Part shown: positions 16,269 through 25,208 of the stretch, one piece after another
How the letters are laid out: every line of letters starts with the position of its first letter
Position numbering within the stretch: the first letter of the stretch is position 1
Source of the DNA: Pseudomonadota bacterium
GTDB lineage: Bacteria > Bdellovibrionota > Bacteriovoracia > Bacteriovoracales > Bacteriovoracaceae
Length of the DNA: 64,000 nt
Reading direction: 5' to 3'
NCBI GenBank assembly: GCA_027487515.1
Contig: JAIYDL010000024.1
Location: 1-64,000, forward strand
The notes under the pieces: generated by a model
What the model saw: the letters and a program-made list of their open reading frames with translations, nothing else
Databases searched by the model: none
What the model was told of the DNA's origin: nothing
Position numbers and translations under genes: made by a program

Positions 16269-17682
16269 GCACTTCAAGGGCATCCGCTTCCGCCTCACCC
16301 TGGTCTATGCCACCCTCTTTGGCCTGGTCCTGATCGTCTTTGCCTACGTCATCAGTAAGCAGTACTTGGACTCAGGCCGCGCCGATTTCGACTCGAACCT
16401 CATCAACCTTGCCATCGACCTCTCCGATCACCTCACCGTTGACAAGGCCGGCGCCGGCATGACCATCGAGGTCCCGCGCTCGGAGGTGGAGAAAGTCTTT
16501 CCCTTCATCCTGAAACAAACTCACTACGCCATCCGGGACCTCGCGGGAAAAGTGATCATGCGGGCGCCGGATGCTTCAAGTCTCCGGATTCCCTATGACC
16601 CCGAACTTCCGCTGAAGCCGGATTACACCCACCGACTCCTCACCTTCGAAAGTGACGGCGCAAACTACCGAGCGGTCAACATGCGAATCACCAACATTCA
16701 GGGAAAATCCGCGATCCTTCAGGTGGCCACCTCCTTTGACTCTGTCATCGACCGGGAGAAGAACCACCTCTTAGTGACGGTCCTCATGATTCCCATCTTG
16801 ATCCTGGCCTCGAGTTTTTTCTCCTTCGTGATCACGGGCAATGCTCTGGCCCCCATCCGGCAGCTGAGTAACACGGCCAATTCGATCGCGGCCCAGAACC
16901 TCTCCCTGCGCCTGCCCCTCGTGGACACGGGTGACGAAGTCGAGGAGCTCACCAAGACCCTTAACAATCTTCTGGCCCGCCTCGAGACCGCCTTCGAGGC
17001 CCAGGAAAACTTCGTCGCTAACGCCAGCCACCAGCTCAACACGCCCTTGGCGATCATCAAAGGGGAACTTGACGTCCTCGAGGCCAAAGAGCGCTCCCCG
17101 GAGGAGATCCAGCGGTTTCACCGCTCCCTTCGTGAGGAGTTGCAACGGCTGATCGAACTCGTGAAGAACATGCTCCTGGTGTCTCGGGTTTCGGCCGACG
17201 TTGTTCCGGTCACCTTCCACCCGGTCCGTCTTGATGACCTCCTCATCACGACCGCGGCCCGACTGCAGACCAAAGCGCGCGAAAAGCGCATGATCGTTCG
17301 CTTTAACATCGACGAAGCCTTGGGCCCCAAGGAGCTCGAGGTGCCGGCCGAGCGCCAACTCCTCGATGCGCTGTTTGAGAACTTACTTGATAACGCGATC
17401 AAGTACTCTCCGGAGGGGAGCACGCTTGAAATAGCGATCAAAGAGACCCATGGCAACACCGAGGTCTGCATTCAGGATGAAGGTCCGGGCCTCCAGGGAA
17501 ACACCTTCAATGAGATCGTCGGGGCCCGATTCAGGCGGGGTAATGGTCACGTCCCAGGCAGCGGGATTGGACTGTCCATTGCGGCCAAGATCGCTCAGGT
17601 CCATAACGCCAGTATTCTGCATGAGAATATTGCGCCTCGAGGGAGCTTATTTCGGGTTAGGTTTTCCTCTAAGGGCCCTTAA
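16246..17682 (+). CDS. Sensor histidine kinase (HAMP-HisKA-HATPase)
   Basis: Inner-membrane sensor paired with the preceding response regulator. Order in 478 residues: TM1 (about 13-35), periplasmic sensor of about 140 residues, TM2 (about 178-200), HAMP linker (NALAPIRQLSNTANSIA), HisKA with phospho-acceptor His262 in NASHQLNTPLAIIKGE, N box LFENLLDNAIKYSPEG, G1 box EDEGPGL-like (QDEGPGLQ) and G2 box GSGIGLSIA. The 23-nt overlap with the regulator implies translational coupling. The periplasmic sensor is not one I can assign to a ligand, but it points to an envelope signal. Confidence 0.94.
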   Translation: MSSVNWNRHFKGIRFRLTLVYATLFGLVLIVFAYVISKQYLDSGRADFDSNLINLAIDLSDHLTVDKAGAGMTIEVPRSEVEKVFPFILKQTHYAIRDLAGKVIMRAPDASSLRIPYDPELPLKPDYTHRLLTFESDGANYRAVNMRITNIQGKSAILQVATSFDSVIDREKNHLLVTVLMIPILILASSFFSFVITGNALAPIRQLSNTANSIAAQNLSLRLPLVDTGDEVEELTKTLNNLLARLETAFEAQENFVANASHQLNTPLAIIKGELDVLEAKERSPEEIQRFHRSLREELQRLIELVKNMLLVSRVSADVVPVTFHPVRLDDLLITTAARLQTKAREKRMIVRFNIDEALGPKELEVPAERQLLDALFENLLDNAIKYSPEGSTLEIAIKETHGNTEVCIQDEGPGLQGNTFNEIVGARFRRGNGHVPGSGIGLSIAAKIAQVHNASILHENIAPRGSLFRVRFSSKGP

Positions 17683-18009
17683 CTAGGGCCGGTCTGGAGA
17701 CCTGAGTTCAACAAAAAATTCAATAAAATTGGCAGGTTGCTTCTAGTACCAAATTGCCCAAACTTTAGACATATGTCCTCGTATGTAACGCGTTAAATCA
17801 TATAAGTGTTTAAAATAAGGCCCTTCTCCCGCTGTCACCAGATTTGCATCCAGATGATCGGGGTTTTGGAATTCAAAAGACGTGATTTGCCAACCACTCG
17901 TGTAGGTATTACACACTGAAGGAGTAGTTAATGCGACGCACAATTCCTTTGGATACACTCCCCATAGTTTGGAAATTCATTTGCTAGCTTACATTCCGGA
18001 GAGGTCACA
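17683..18009 (+). promoter_or_regulatory. AT-rich leader of the ATP-grasp locus with two palindromes
   Basis: 327 nt, clearly richer in A/T than the flanking genes. It holds two perfect 10-nt palindromes spaced by 8 nt: GACATATGTC (17768-17777) and TAACGCGTTA (17786-17795). They are plausible operator half-sites for the upstream response regulator, an inference. A TATAAG follows at about 17801. A possible minus-strand frame (17743-17958, 71 codons, GTG start) has no proper ribosome-binding site and I do not call it. The Shine-Dalgarno for the next gene is GGAGAGG just before 18010. Confidence 0.4.
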
Positions 18010-21000
18010 GTGATTAAAGTTAAAAACGCTCGAAAGAAGCTTAGTCCGTATAACCCGAACCAGGGTTTCATCGGATCAGTGAAAGTCGATGTTGCCAACT
18101 ATATCTTCTCCTCCCGAAGGAAGCGGGCCCCCTACAACCATTCCCGCGCCCTCGTGAAAAACCTCCTCTCGCGGGAGGTGTCCGTGCACCTCAAGGAGTC
18201 CCAGAACCTGACGAAGTTCATCCGCAAACGGGATCTGACCTTCCAGAAGTCGGACGCCGAAGGGAACTACAAGATCTTCACTGTCCCGTGCACGACAACC
18301 ATCGTGCCCCTGCAGAAATCCGTCTTCAACACGATCGAAAAAGCAGCGCAAGCGCTGATCGTCTCCCTCCGGTGTGTGATCCAAGACATCTACGGCTCGA
18401 AGTCCGTTAAAGATTCTCCGTTCGTGAAGTCACTTCCGGTGGAGATCCGAAGCATCTTCATCCAGGCGATCATCGATTCGCCCAACTATTTCCCGCAGCT
18501 GCATCACCCGAACATGAAGAAGTATCCCTTCTTCGATAACGTGGGCCTCGACCTCGTGCTGATCGAAGACTACGTGGAGCAATCGAAGAGCTTCGACCAG
18601 ATCCTGAAGTCAAAGCGCTTCGAAAAACTTCCGACGCAGCTCCCCTTCCGAATCCTAGAACTCAACGCCGGTGCCCCGAGTGGTGCCTCCAATAACATGA
18701 ACGTGCTCGAAGGCCACTACGAGCAGAACCCGGAGGTTCTCGAAAGCCTCGGGCGTTTGCTCCCGAACGATCACTTCTCCGTGCTAGCAGAGACCTACCG
18801 ATCCCTCGGTGAGGACTGGACCGGAATCAAAGACGGAATCCAGGTGATCCTTCCGCCGGGTGGAATGAACGGCGCCGCACCGGAGATCCATAACCTTGCC
18901 GCCTACTCCGGCCTGGTCTACGCCGACCCAGTCCAACTCTTCCAAGATGAGAAAGGCCACATCCGCCTGCGCACGATCAACGGTTCGAACCCGATCGTGA
19001 CAGCGATCTATTCGCGGATCAACGCTGACTCGGCCCTCTTCGACATCGACAAGGGAATCTTCCTTCGGGACCCCGACACGAATGAGCCGATCTTTCTCCG
19101 GGACTCGCTCAAACTCGGGCAAGAGGGAGAAGCTCCCCTCGTCCTCGACGTGAACGGGAACCCGATTCCGCTCCAGAGCGACTACGCAGTTCCGGGCCTT
19201 CTCGATGCGATCCTCGGGAAGCGCATCTACATGGGGGGCCTCAACCGCATCCTCGACAACAAGATCATCCTCGCAGCCCTCACAACCTACGCGCCGAAGT
19301 TCTTCGCCCCGAAACTGCGGGAGCTCGGGCTTCAAACGAACGGGCCCAAGATCACACCGCCAGACACCCTTCCGCCGAAGGCAGAATCCGTTAAAATCAT
19401 CGAAAAGAATATGGATGAGTGGGTCATCAAAGCACCGAACCTTTCCGGAGGCTCTGGGATCTACATCATGAAGACCTTGTCCGAAGCTCAGAAGAAAGAC
19501 GTGATGGACATGATCCGGAAGGACCCGGGCCATTACGCTTACCAAAAGCTGGTGAAGATCGCACGGATTCCAGTGGCGATGAAGGACAAGAACGGCTCCC
19601 GGTTCGCGAATCTCGCAGCCGACATCCGTCTCTGGGTCTTCTACGGAGGAGGGGCGAAGGCACTCCCGAAAATGACTCACAACGCTCTGGTGCGCTACGC
19701 CCCTGAGGAGAAAGGGCCCATGAGCTCGATCGTGAATACCTCGAAGGGCGGCGGCTACGCCCCGTTCGTCGTGGTCGACGATGTGGGGACGCCGGAGGCC
19801 GTGACGGCGTCTGAGTTCATCCGTCCGAAGGCCCCGGTTCCTCTTCAGACCCACCTCCCGATGTTCGTCGCCGCTCAGTTGATTCAGGTTGGCCGCCTCG
19901 CCTCAGAGATGTACAATCACCTGAAGAACGGGACCGCAGACAGCTATACCCTCCTGGGGTTAACCCTCTCCCTGAAAACGCAGTGCCGCGAGGTCCTCTC
20001 GTTCTTGAACCCCCGAGCGATCGAGCCGATCTACAAAGTGATCGACGTCCTCGAGACCAAGCAGGCCAAGACGGCGATCGCCGCCTATTTTGAAAAGATT
20101 AACACGAACCAGATTCGATTGGTTCAGCTCCTCGCAACCCTCGAAGGAAAGAACAAGCTCTCGAAGAACTTCCGTGACCTCATGGACGAGCTCCTGGTCC
20201 TCGACCAGGACATCGTTTATCAGAACTACACCGTTGAGCATCGGAAACACGACCGACGGATCCTCCGGGAGCTGCGCACGGCCCTCATCGAGCGCGCCGG
20301 AGACGACCTCAAACTTAAAAAAGAATTCGGCACCATCCTCTCCATCCTTCGGAGTTCCATCGAGGCGTCGTTCCCTCGAGAGACGATCACGGGTAAAACT
20401 GCCACCAACATGCTCCGCCTGATCGAAGGATTCTTGGCGACCGTGCGGGAGCGGCTCCAGAACTCGGAGAAGGCGATCGAGTTCGCGAAACTCTTCACTC
20501 CGGAAACGGTTCACCCAGAACTCAAGTTTGAAACCTTTGGACTTTCGGAAGCGTCCCTGGGAAAAAGCAGTGGCTTCGCCAACGCCTCCCAGCGTGAGTT
20601 CGCCACGGGCGAGCTCCTGACCGACTCTGACTATATCCCAGCGCACGTCCGCGCGGCGCGGACGGCGTGGCTCACGGTTGAAGCCGAGGCGAAGAAGCTC
20701 CCGGTCCGAGACCGGGAGGCCTTCCTGGCTCGGAAGCGCACGGCACACTTTCAAGAGTTTCCGTTCCTCGCGCGCATGACCGAGATCATGACCTCCCGTC
20801 GGGTCGGAGTGAAGGATCTCATCGAACTCATGCCGGCCATGCCCTATGCCATGTATAACCTCGAACAGTTCGCCAAGAAGCAGGGTCTGGCCCTCGAGGA
20901 GATCTTCACCAACGAACTGACGCCGAATAAGATCTCCATCCTCTCGTCGAAGAAGATCCGGGAGGCCCACCTCTCCGCCCGGGAAGACGCCGGAGAGTGC

Positions 21001-21774
21001 TTCGCGAAGAAACGCAAGTCCCACGGCCTCTTTTCTGACTCCGACATCTTCATCTGGGTCCGCAAAGAACTCGACCCGCTTACCCAGATCTACACCGCGG
21101 GCCACGAGGTCATCCACTTCCACCAGATCGAAGAGACCACCAAGATGGAAGCGAAGGCGCTCTCCGACGGCGCCATTGCCCAGGCGTACTTCCTGAACTT
21201 CTACGGAAACTTCCTCGGAGTATCTGCGGCGAGCCTCGAAGGCCTGAACGTTGACATCTCGGTGGAACGGCAGCCGCTCTATGGCCTCGCGGACCGGATC
21301 GTCCCCTACTTCTTGACCGATCTCATCACCGAGATCCGCACCGGGATCAATGCGTCCCGGGAAGAATACGATGCGGTCCTCGACAAGTACGGCTCACTCT
21401 TTGGCTACATGATGCCGAACTCAAACCAGGTCAAGGTCAAGGCCCTCCAGGAAGTGATCCCGGCGCTCGAAAACGCGAAGAACATCACCTTCGCCAAAGA
21501 GCTCGGGCTCGAGATCGGCTGGGATGAGATCCGCTCGGCGCTCCCGTCGGCGAACCGCCGCCAGATCAAGCTCAACGAGGCCAAGATCAAGCGCGCGATC
21601 CGCAAGGCACGGCCAGACTACGAGGCCCTGACGGCGATCGGGAATCACCAGTTCTACGGAGTGAGCTTCGCGAGGAAACTCGACCTCAATCGGTCGATCA
21701 CGCTGAGACCGATTCTGTCGACGATTTCTCTTGGGAATAGCTACAACCAGACGCAACAGCAACAGCAGCAATAG
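18010..21774 (+). CDS. Giant circularly permuted ATP-grasp protein with C-terminal HExxH metalloprotease-like region
   Basis: The GTG start has a GGAGAGG Shine-Dalgarno. Residues about 160-610 match the circularly permuted ATP-grasp (DUF404/DUF407) family in order: LDLVLIEDY, ILELNAGAPSGASNN, the region EIHNLAAYSGLVYADP, RTINGSNPIVTAIYSRIN, VPGLLDAILG, the ATP-binding VIKAPNLSGGSG (472-483), DPGHYAYQKLV and ADIRLWVFYGGG. Such enzymes are amide/peptide-bond-forming ligases. Residues about 620-830 are helical and may be an alpha-E (DUF403)-like segment (QLIQVGRLASEMYNHL). Near the C-terminus AGHEVIH places an HExxH zinc motif at 1032-1036, followed by KMEAKALSDGAIAQAY, where a third ligand could lie. 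The protein ends in a Gln run (QTQQQQQQ). No signal peptide: cytosolic. At 1254 residues it is much longer than usual members (about 480-850). First gene of a run 18010-25026. Confidence 0.88.
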   Translation: MIKVKNARKKLSPYNPNQGFIGSVKVDVANYIFSSRRKRAPYNHSRALVKNLLSREVSVHLKESQNLTKFIRKRDLTFQKSDAEGNYKIFTVPCTTTIVPLQKSVFNTIEKAAQALIVSLRCVIQDIYGSKSVKDSPFVKSLPVEIRSIFIQAIIDSPNYFPQLHHPNMKKYPFFDNVGLDLVLIEDYVEQSKSFDQILKSKRFEKLPTQLPFRILELNAGAPSGASNNMNVLEGHYEQNPEVLESLGRLLPNDHFSVLAETYRSLGEDWTGIKDGIQVILPPGGMNGAAPEIHNLAAYSGLVYADPVQLFQDEKGHIRLRTINGSNPIVTAIYSRINADSALFDIDKGIFLRDPDTNEPIFLRDSLKLGQEGEAPLVLDVNGNPIPLQSDYAVPGLLDAILGKRIYMGGLNRILDNKIILAALTTYAPKFFAPKLRELGLQTNGPKITPPDTLPPKAESVKIIEKNMDEWVIKAPNLSGGSGIYIMKTLSEAQKKDVMDMIRKDPGHYAYQKLVKIARIPVAMKDKNGSRFANLAADIRLWVFYGGGAKALPKMTHNALVRYAPEEKGPMSSIVNTSKGGGYAPFVVVDDVGTPEAVTASEFIRPKAPVPLQTHLPMFVAAQLIQVGRLASEMYNHLKNGTADSYTLLGLTLSLKTQCREVLSFLNPRAIEPIYKVIDVLETKQAKTAIAAYFEKINTNQIRLVQLLATLEGKNKLSKNFRDLMDELLVLDQDIVYQNYTVEHRKHDRRILRELRTALIERAGDDLKLKKEFGTILSILRSSIEASFPRETITGKTATNMLRLIEGFLATVRERLQNSEKAIEFAKLFTPETVHPELKFETFGLSEASLGKSSGFANASQREFATGELLTDSDYIPAHVRAARTAWLTVEAEAKKLPVRDREAFLARKRTAHFQEFPFLARMTEIMTSRRVGVKDLIELMPAMPYAMYNLEQFAKKQGLALEEIFTNELTPNKISILSSKKIREAHLSAREDAGECFAKKRKSHGLFSDSDIFIWVRKELDPLTQIYTAGHEVIHFHQIEETTKMEAKALSDGAIAQAYFLNFYGNFLGVSAASLEGLNVDISVERQPLYGLADRIVPYFLTDLITEIRTGINASREEYDAVLDKYGSLFGYMMPNSNQVKVKALQEVIPALENAKNITFAKELGLEIGWDEIRSALPSANRRQIKLNEAKIKRAIRKARPDYEALTAIGNHQFYGVSFARKLDLNRSITLRPILSTISLGNSYNQTQQQQQQ

Positions 21775-21787
21775 CTGCAAGGTAAGT

Positions 21788-24007
21788 ATGAAGCACGAAT
21801 TCCTGACTTCGGACGTTGAGCAGCTGCTCCCGTTTCTAGAATCAGTCCTCCAAGACGGTGGCCAGCGCCGCTATGACATCAACGGCACCATCTCACCGGT
21901 GCGGTTCCTGAACGGGATGAGTGGGTTCGCGTACCAGGTCGAGGGCATCGAAGGAGAGCTCCTCGTGGGACTCATCCTCGGGGGGACAGGGTACGCTCTC
22001 AAACGGATCCTCCGCCAGGACGGGGTCACGAAAGAGCGCCATGATTACTTTAACATTCAAGGCGGCCTCACGTTCTCGGCCGACCGAGAGGCCCTGAAGT
22101 CCGTCATCGTGGACTTCCACGAGATGGACCTCTCCTGCCCGATCCTCAATCACCTCTACAATTACCTCTCGCTGGAGTACAAAAACGCGGCCGAAGGTCG
22201 CTCCCAGACCGCACTGGTCCACGGGGTAGAGAAGTTCCTCCGCACCCTGGGCCGCTCCCAGGAAATTGTGCTTCCGGTCCGCCACAGGACCGAAGACTCC
22301 GCCATCGAGGCCATCTACAACCGAATCCTCGCCACCGAGCTCGATCCCGTGCTCACCTGGGAGGAGCGGCAACTCGTCTTCACGAACCTCCGGCAGGAGC
22401 GGGACCTGATTTTGGGAACCAAAATTCGTGCCCACCGGCTCTCGAAATTTGCCTTCAAGCTGAGCCTTTTGCGCCGGACTGCGGAGAACTTCTGCGCTCG
22501 ACTGGTGGCACGCCCGCTCGACAACATCTCGGGTCTTCTGTACCGGTACACCGTGGGAAAGATCATCTGGTTCTTCCAGACGGTCCGGAACAATCTTGGC
22601 TACTCCATTGCTCTGGCCGTCTACGGCCCGTTCACGTACTACTTCATCACCATGCCCATGAATCCGCATGCCATGCAGGCGGTGGGCCGAGTCCGGAGCG
22701 CGTACCTTGAGGCCAAGACAAGCCTCTCCGACCTTCTCGAAAGTTCTGAGAAAGTCGCGCAAGACCTCGGTGCAAAAGAGGCCATCGCCGGCGCCAACGT
22801 AACCCCAGTGAGCGACACCGTCTCGACCAACCAGGCGGCCCCACAGACGGCAAGCCCAGGACCGATTCCGCTTGCGAACATCATCTACCAGTCCCCGGTG
22901 ACTACGGCCTCCGCACAACCCCACGTGGTCAACCTCGGAGACGGCGTCACGGAAAAGATCGTGCCGGCGCATCTGAACATGCTCCTCACCACGGACTCTG
23001 ACTCCGTGAACCGAGCGACCTGGTCCGAGCGCATGAGTAACTTTAAACAGCTCCAGATCGCCTACGAAGAGAACATCGAATACGCCTCCCGGATGGGCCG
23101 CCTCGAGCAGCTCGAAACCCAGTACAACTTTCCGATTCAGGTCGAGGCCACCTGGGAAGAACTCGAACGCTACTCCCAGGCGATCTTTAAGCTCCGGGGC
23201 GAGAACCCGAACCTCTCTGCGAAGATGAAGCAGTATCTTTTCAACGAGATCAACCGCACCCAGCAGCTCCAGCTCTACCTCTGGGACCGGATGGGGCGCT
23301 TCATCCTCGATCAGATCTACGTCATGCTCGACCAGGACCGGGAACAGAAGCGAAACGACTACTACGTGGGCCGGGCCTTCGTCTTTATGGAAGAGATGAC
23401 CAATATCCTCTCCTGGCGCTACAAGGGCCTCAAGCTCCCGGCGGGCCACGAGCGGATCAGTGCTCTGGCAGAGCACTACGCCAAGACTCGGAAGGAAACC
23501 GGAACGGTGCTGCGCAATCTGGTGGCGAACTCCGACCTCTTCAAACAAAAAGACGTCTACGACACAAAAGAGTTCCGGGGCTACATGAAGCGCCAATGGG
23601 AAATTCTCTTCCTTCAGAATTCGAAAGCAGAAGAGGCCTCCAACATGGGACTCAACATGTACATCTGGTCCGTCAGAAACACCGTCTGGGTGCTCCAGTC
23701 GGTCTACTCGGCCAAGCGCGAAGAGCTCGCTCTACTTTTGAAGCGTGATGTCTCGGGCCAGATGTTCACACCGGCCGAGAACCTTGCCCGCACGAAAGTG
23801 TCCATGCTCTACGAAACCCTCCTCCACAACCTCACGCTCGAGTACGTGGGGATCCGGGAAGAGATCAAGAATCGCCTCGGGAAGGACATCGAATCGAGCC
23901 AGCGGATGATCGTCATCGACAACCTTAAAGAATTTCTCTCCGACCGTGAGAAACTCGACAACCTCAACATCGCCGCGAGTAAGAATACGGCCGGGACCAA
24001 ACTATGA
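21788..24007 (+). CDS. Large one-TM, mostly helical protein of the ATP-grasp locus
   Basis: Starts 13 nt after the ATP-grasp gene with an AAGGTAAG ribosome-binding site; an upstream in-frame ATG (21731) lies inside that gene and is rejected. 739 residues that I cannot assign to a family. Residues 1-250 look soluble (mixed alpha/beta, no signal peptide). One hydrophobic stretch at about 257-288 (IIWFFQTVRNN...IALAVYGPFTYYFITM) is the likely membrane anchor. A Pro/Thr/Ser/Gln linker (about 330-390) follows, and residues 400-739 are helix- and charge-rich. Probable topology: N-domain in the cytoplasm next to the ligase, C-part in the periplasm. Its stop overlaps the next gene's start (ATGA). Confidence 0.8.
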   Translation: MKHEFLTSDVEQLLPFLESVLQDGGQRRYDINGTISPVRFLNGMSGFAYQVEGIEGELLVGLILGGTGYALKRILRQDGVTKERHDYFNIQGGLTFSADREALKSVIVDFHEMDLSCPILNHLYNYLSLEYKNAAEGRSQTALVHGVEKFLRTLGRSQEIVLPVRHRTEDSAIEAIYNRILATELDPVLTWEERQLVFTNLRQERDLILGTKIRAHRLSKFAFKLSLLRRTAENFCARLVARPLDNISGLLYRYTVGKIIWFFQTVRNNLGYSIALAVYGPFTYYFITMPMNPHAMQAVGRVRSAYLEAKTSLSDLLESSEKVAQDLGAKEAIAGANVTPVSDTVSTNQAAPQTASPGPIPLANIIYQSPVTTASAQPHVVNLGDGVTEKIVPAHLNMLLTTDSDSVNRATWSERMSNFKQLQIAYEENIEYASRMGRLEQLETQYNFPIQVEATWEELERYSQAIFKLRGENPNLSAKMKQYLFNEINRTQQLQLYLWDRMGRFILDQIYVMLDQDREQKRNDYYVGRAFVFMEEMTNILSWRYKGLKLPAGHERISALAEHYAKTRKETGTVLRNLVANSDLFKQKDVYDTKEFRGYMKRQWEILFLQNSKAEEASNMGLNMYIWSVRNTVWVLQSVYSAKREELALLLKRDVSGQMFTPAENLARTKVSMLYETLLHNLTLEYVGIREEIKNRLGKDIESSQRMIVIDNLKEFLSDREKLDNLNIAASKNTAGTKL

Positions 24008-25026
24008 ACACTCGAACTTTTAACCTCCGTCCGCTGCTCGTCGCACTTGGCACCCTCTCCACTGGAGGCGCCTTCGCGCAGAGTACGAATGATCCGGTCT
24101 TTGCCCAGGTGAATAACCAGGGAAGCTACCAGGCCCAGAACCAGACCGTCCCAGGCCAGGTGATCCAGCGCTCCCTACCTCGGAAAGATCTGGCCCGTCG
24201 GCTGATCGACAACACTTCGCTCTCCTACTACCAGCAGTTCCTGGGCCCGACACCCGTGGGGTCGGGGTCCGAGACCTACAACGTCTTCCAAGAGGGCATC
24301 GACTCTCCTGGAACAGGGCGTGCCCCCCTCCAGTCATTCCATGCCCTGAACTTGCGGCATCAGATCACGCAAGACTGGGCGATCGGAACAACCCTCTCCG
24401 CCGTCAACGGCTACACCCGGGAAGTCCGGAACGAGAACGACAAAGGCGAAGTCTACACCAACACCTCGGACTGGCTCTTCTTCAACGCTCGCGCCTACGT
24501 CAACGTGCCCTCGCTGGCACTCTCATTCGGGACACTCTACACGACTCTCTCCTATGAGCACCCGACGTCGAACATCTCAAAAGATGATGAGATGCGCTGG
24601 GCGTGGGTGGTGGCGCAATCATTTGCCCTCAATCTTCCCAGCGTAAACTGGAGCGCCGGTCTCATGGGCCAGGTCTACAGGATGTACTACCAAAACAATG
24701 TCAAGGCCCCACCCTTCCCGGTTGAGTTCGGAGGAAGGCCCACGCCGCTTCAGACGATGATCGTCTCCGGTGGACCCTACGTGAACTACCGGTTCAGTGA
24801 CCGCTGGATGCTCGGGTCCGTCGTGACCTTCGACTGGGATCAGCGGGGAGTCCAGTCGAGCACCCAGGACTTCAACAATAACCTCTCCGACCGGGCCCGG
24901 CTGACGTTGAGCTACTTCCCGCAGAAGATTCCCTTCCTGAAGTCCGTGGGACTCTTCACGCAGACACTCCTGAAGTTTAGGCCTGAGACCAGCGCCATTG
25001 GTGCGGACCTTACACTGCGGTTTTAA
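24004..25026 (+). CDS. Outer-membrane beta-barrel protein of the ATP-grasp locus
   Basis: 340 residues with a signal peptide (MNTRTFNLRPLLVALGTLSTGGAFAQ) followed by amphipathic strands rich in aromatic residues and ending in ADLTLRF, a C-terminal Phe signature for BAM-mediated insertion. Residues 30-80 are a Gln/Asn-rich periplasmic stretch. No specific porin or transporter family is recognised. Four-base overlap with the previous gene and a downstream hairpin (25054-25076) make it the last gene of this transcriptional unit, suggesting it works with the ATP-grasp and membrane proteins. Confidence 0.85.
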   Translation: MNTRTFNLRPLLVALGTLSTGGAFAQSTNDPVFAQVNNQGSYQAQNQTVPGQVIQRSLPRKDLARRLIDNTSLSYYQQFLGPTPVGSGSETYNVFQEGIDSPGTGRAPLQSFHALNLRHQITQDWAIGTTLSAVNGYTREVRNENDKGEVYTNTSDWLFFNARAYVNVPSLALSFGTLYTTLSYEHPTSNISKDDEMRWAWVVAQSFALNLPSVNWSAGLMGQVYRMYYQNNVKAPPFPVEFGGRPTPLQTMIVSGGPYVNYRFSDRWMLGSVVTFDWDQRGVQSSTQDFNNNLSDRARLTLSYFPQKIPFLKSVGLFTQTLLKFRPETSAIGADLTLRF

Positions 25027-25053
25027 GTCTCTGCGATCAAAGTCATGACTGAC

Positions 25054-25076
25054 TGAAGGCCCCCGAGAGGGGTCTT
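25054..25076 (+). terminator. Hairpin after the barrel gene
   Basis: Stem GAAGGCCCC / GGGGTCTTC (nine pairs including one G-T) with a CGAGA loop, followed by TTCCGTT, 28 nt after the stop codon. Likely separates the first three genes of the locus from the two transglutaminase-like genes. Confidence 0.6.
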
Positions 25077-25208
25077 CTTCCGTTGACTTGCCTGAACCAA
25101 ATTCCATCTGTCACTCCCGAATGTAATCTTTACTAAACTTCGCGAATGATCTCGAAGTCACTCCGGGTTTTTGATACACCACTGTGCATATTCTCTTCCG
25201 GAGGTTCT

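Noticed and set aside
17743-17958. Small minus-strand frame in the leader of the ATP-grasp locus
   Set aside because: GTG start with no spaced Shine-Dalgarno, no domain, and it lies over palindromes and AT-rich sequence better explained as a regulatory leader.
21893-23596. Long antisense open frame (567 codons) opposite the one-TM helical protein gene
   Set aside because: A shadow frame: codon bias of the real plus-strand gene keeps the opposite strand free of stops. Its translation lacks recognisable domains, and the plus-strand frame has a ribosome-binding site and operon overlap.
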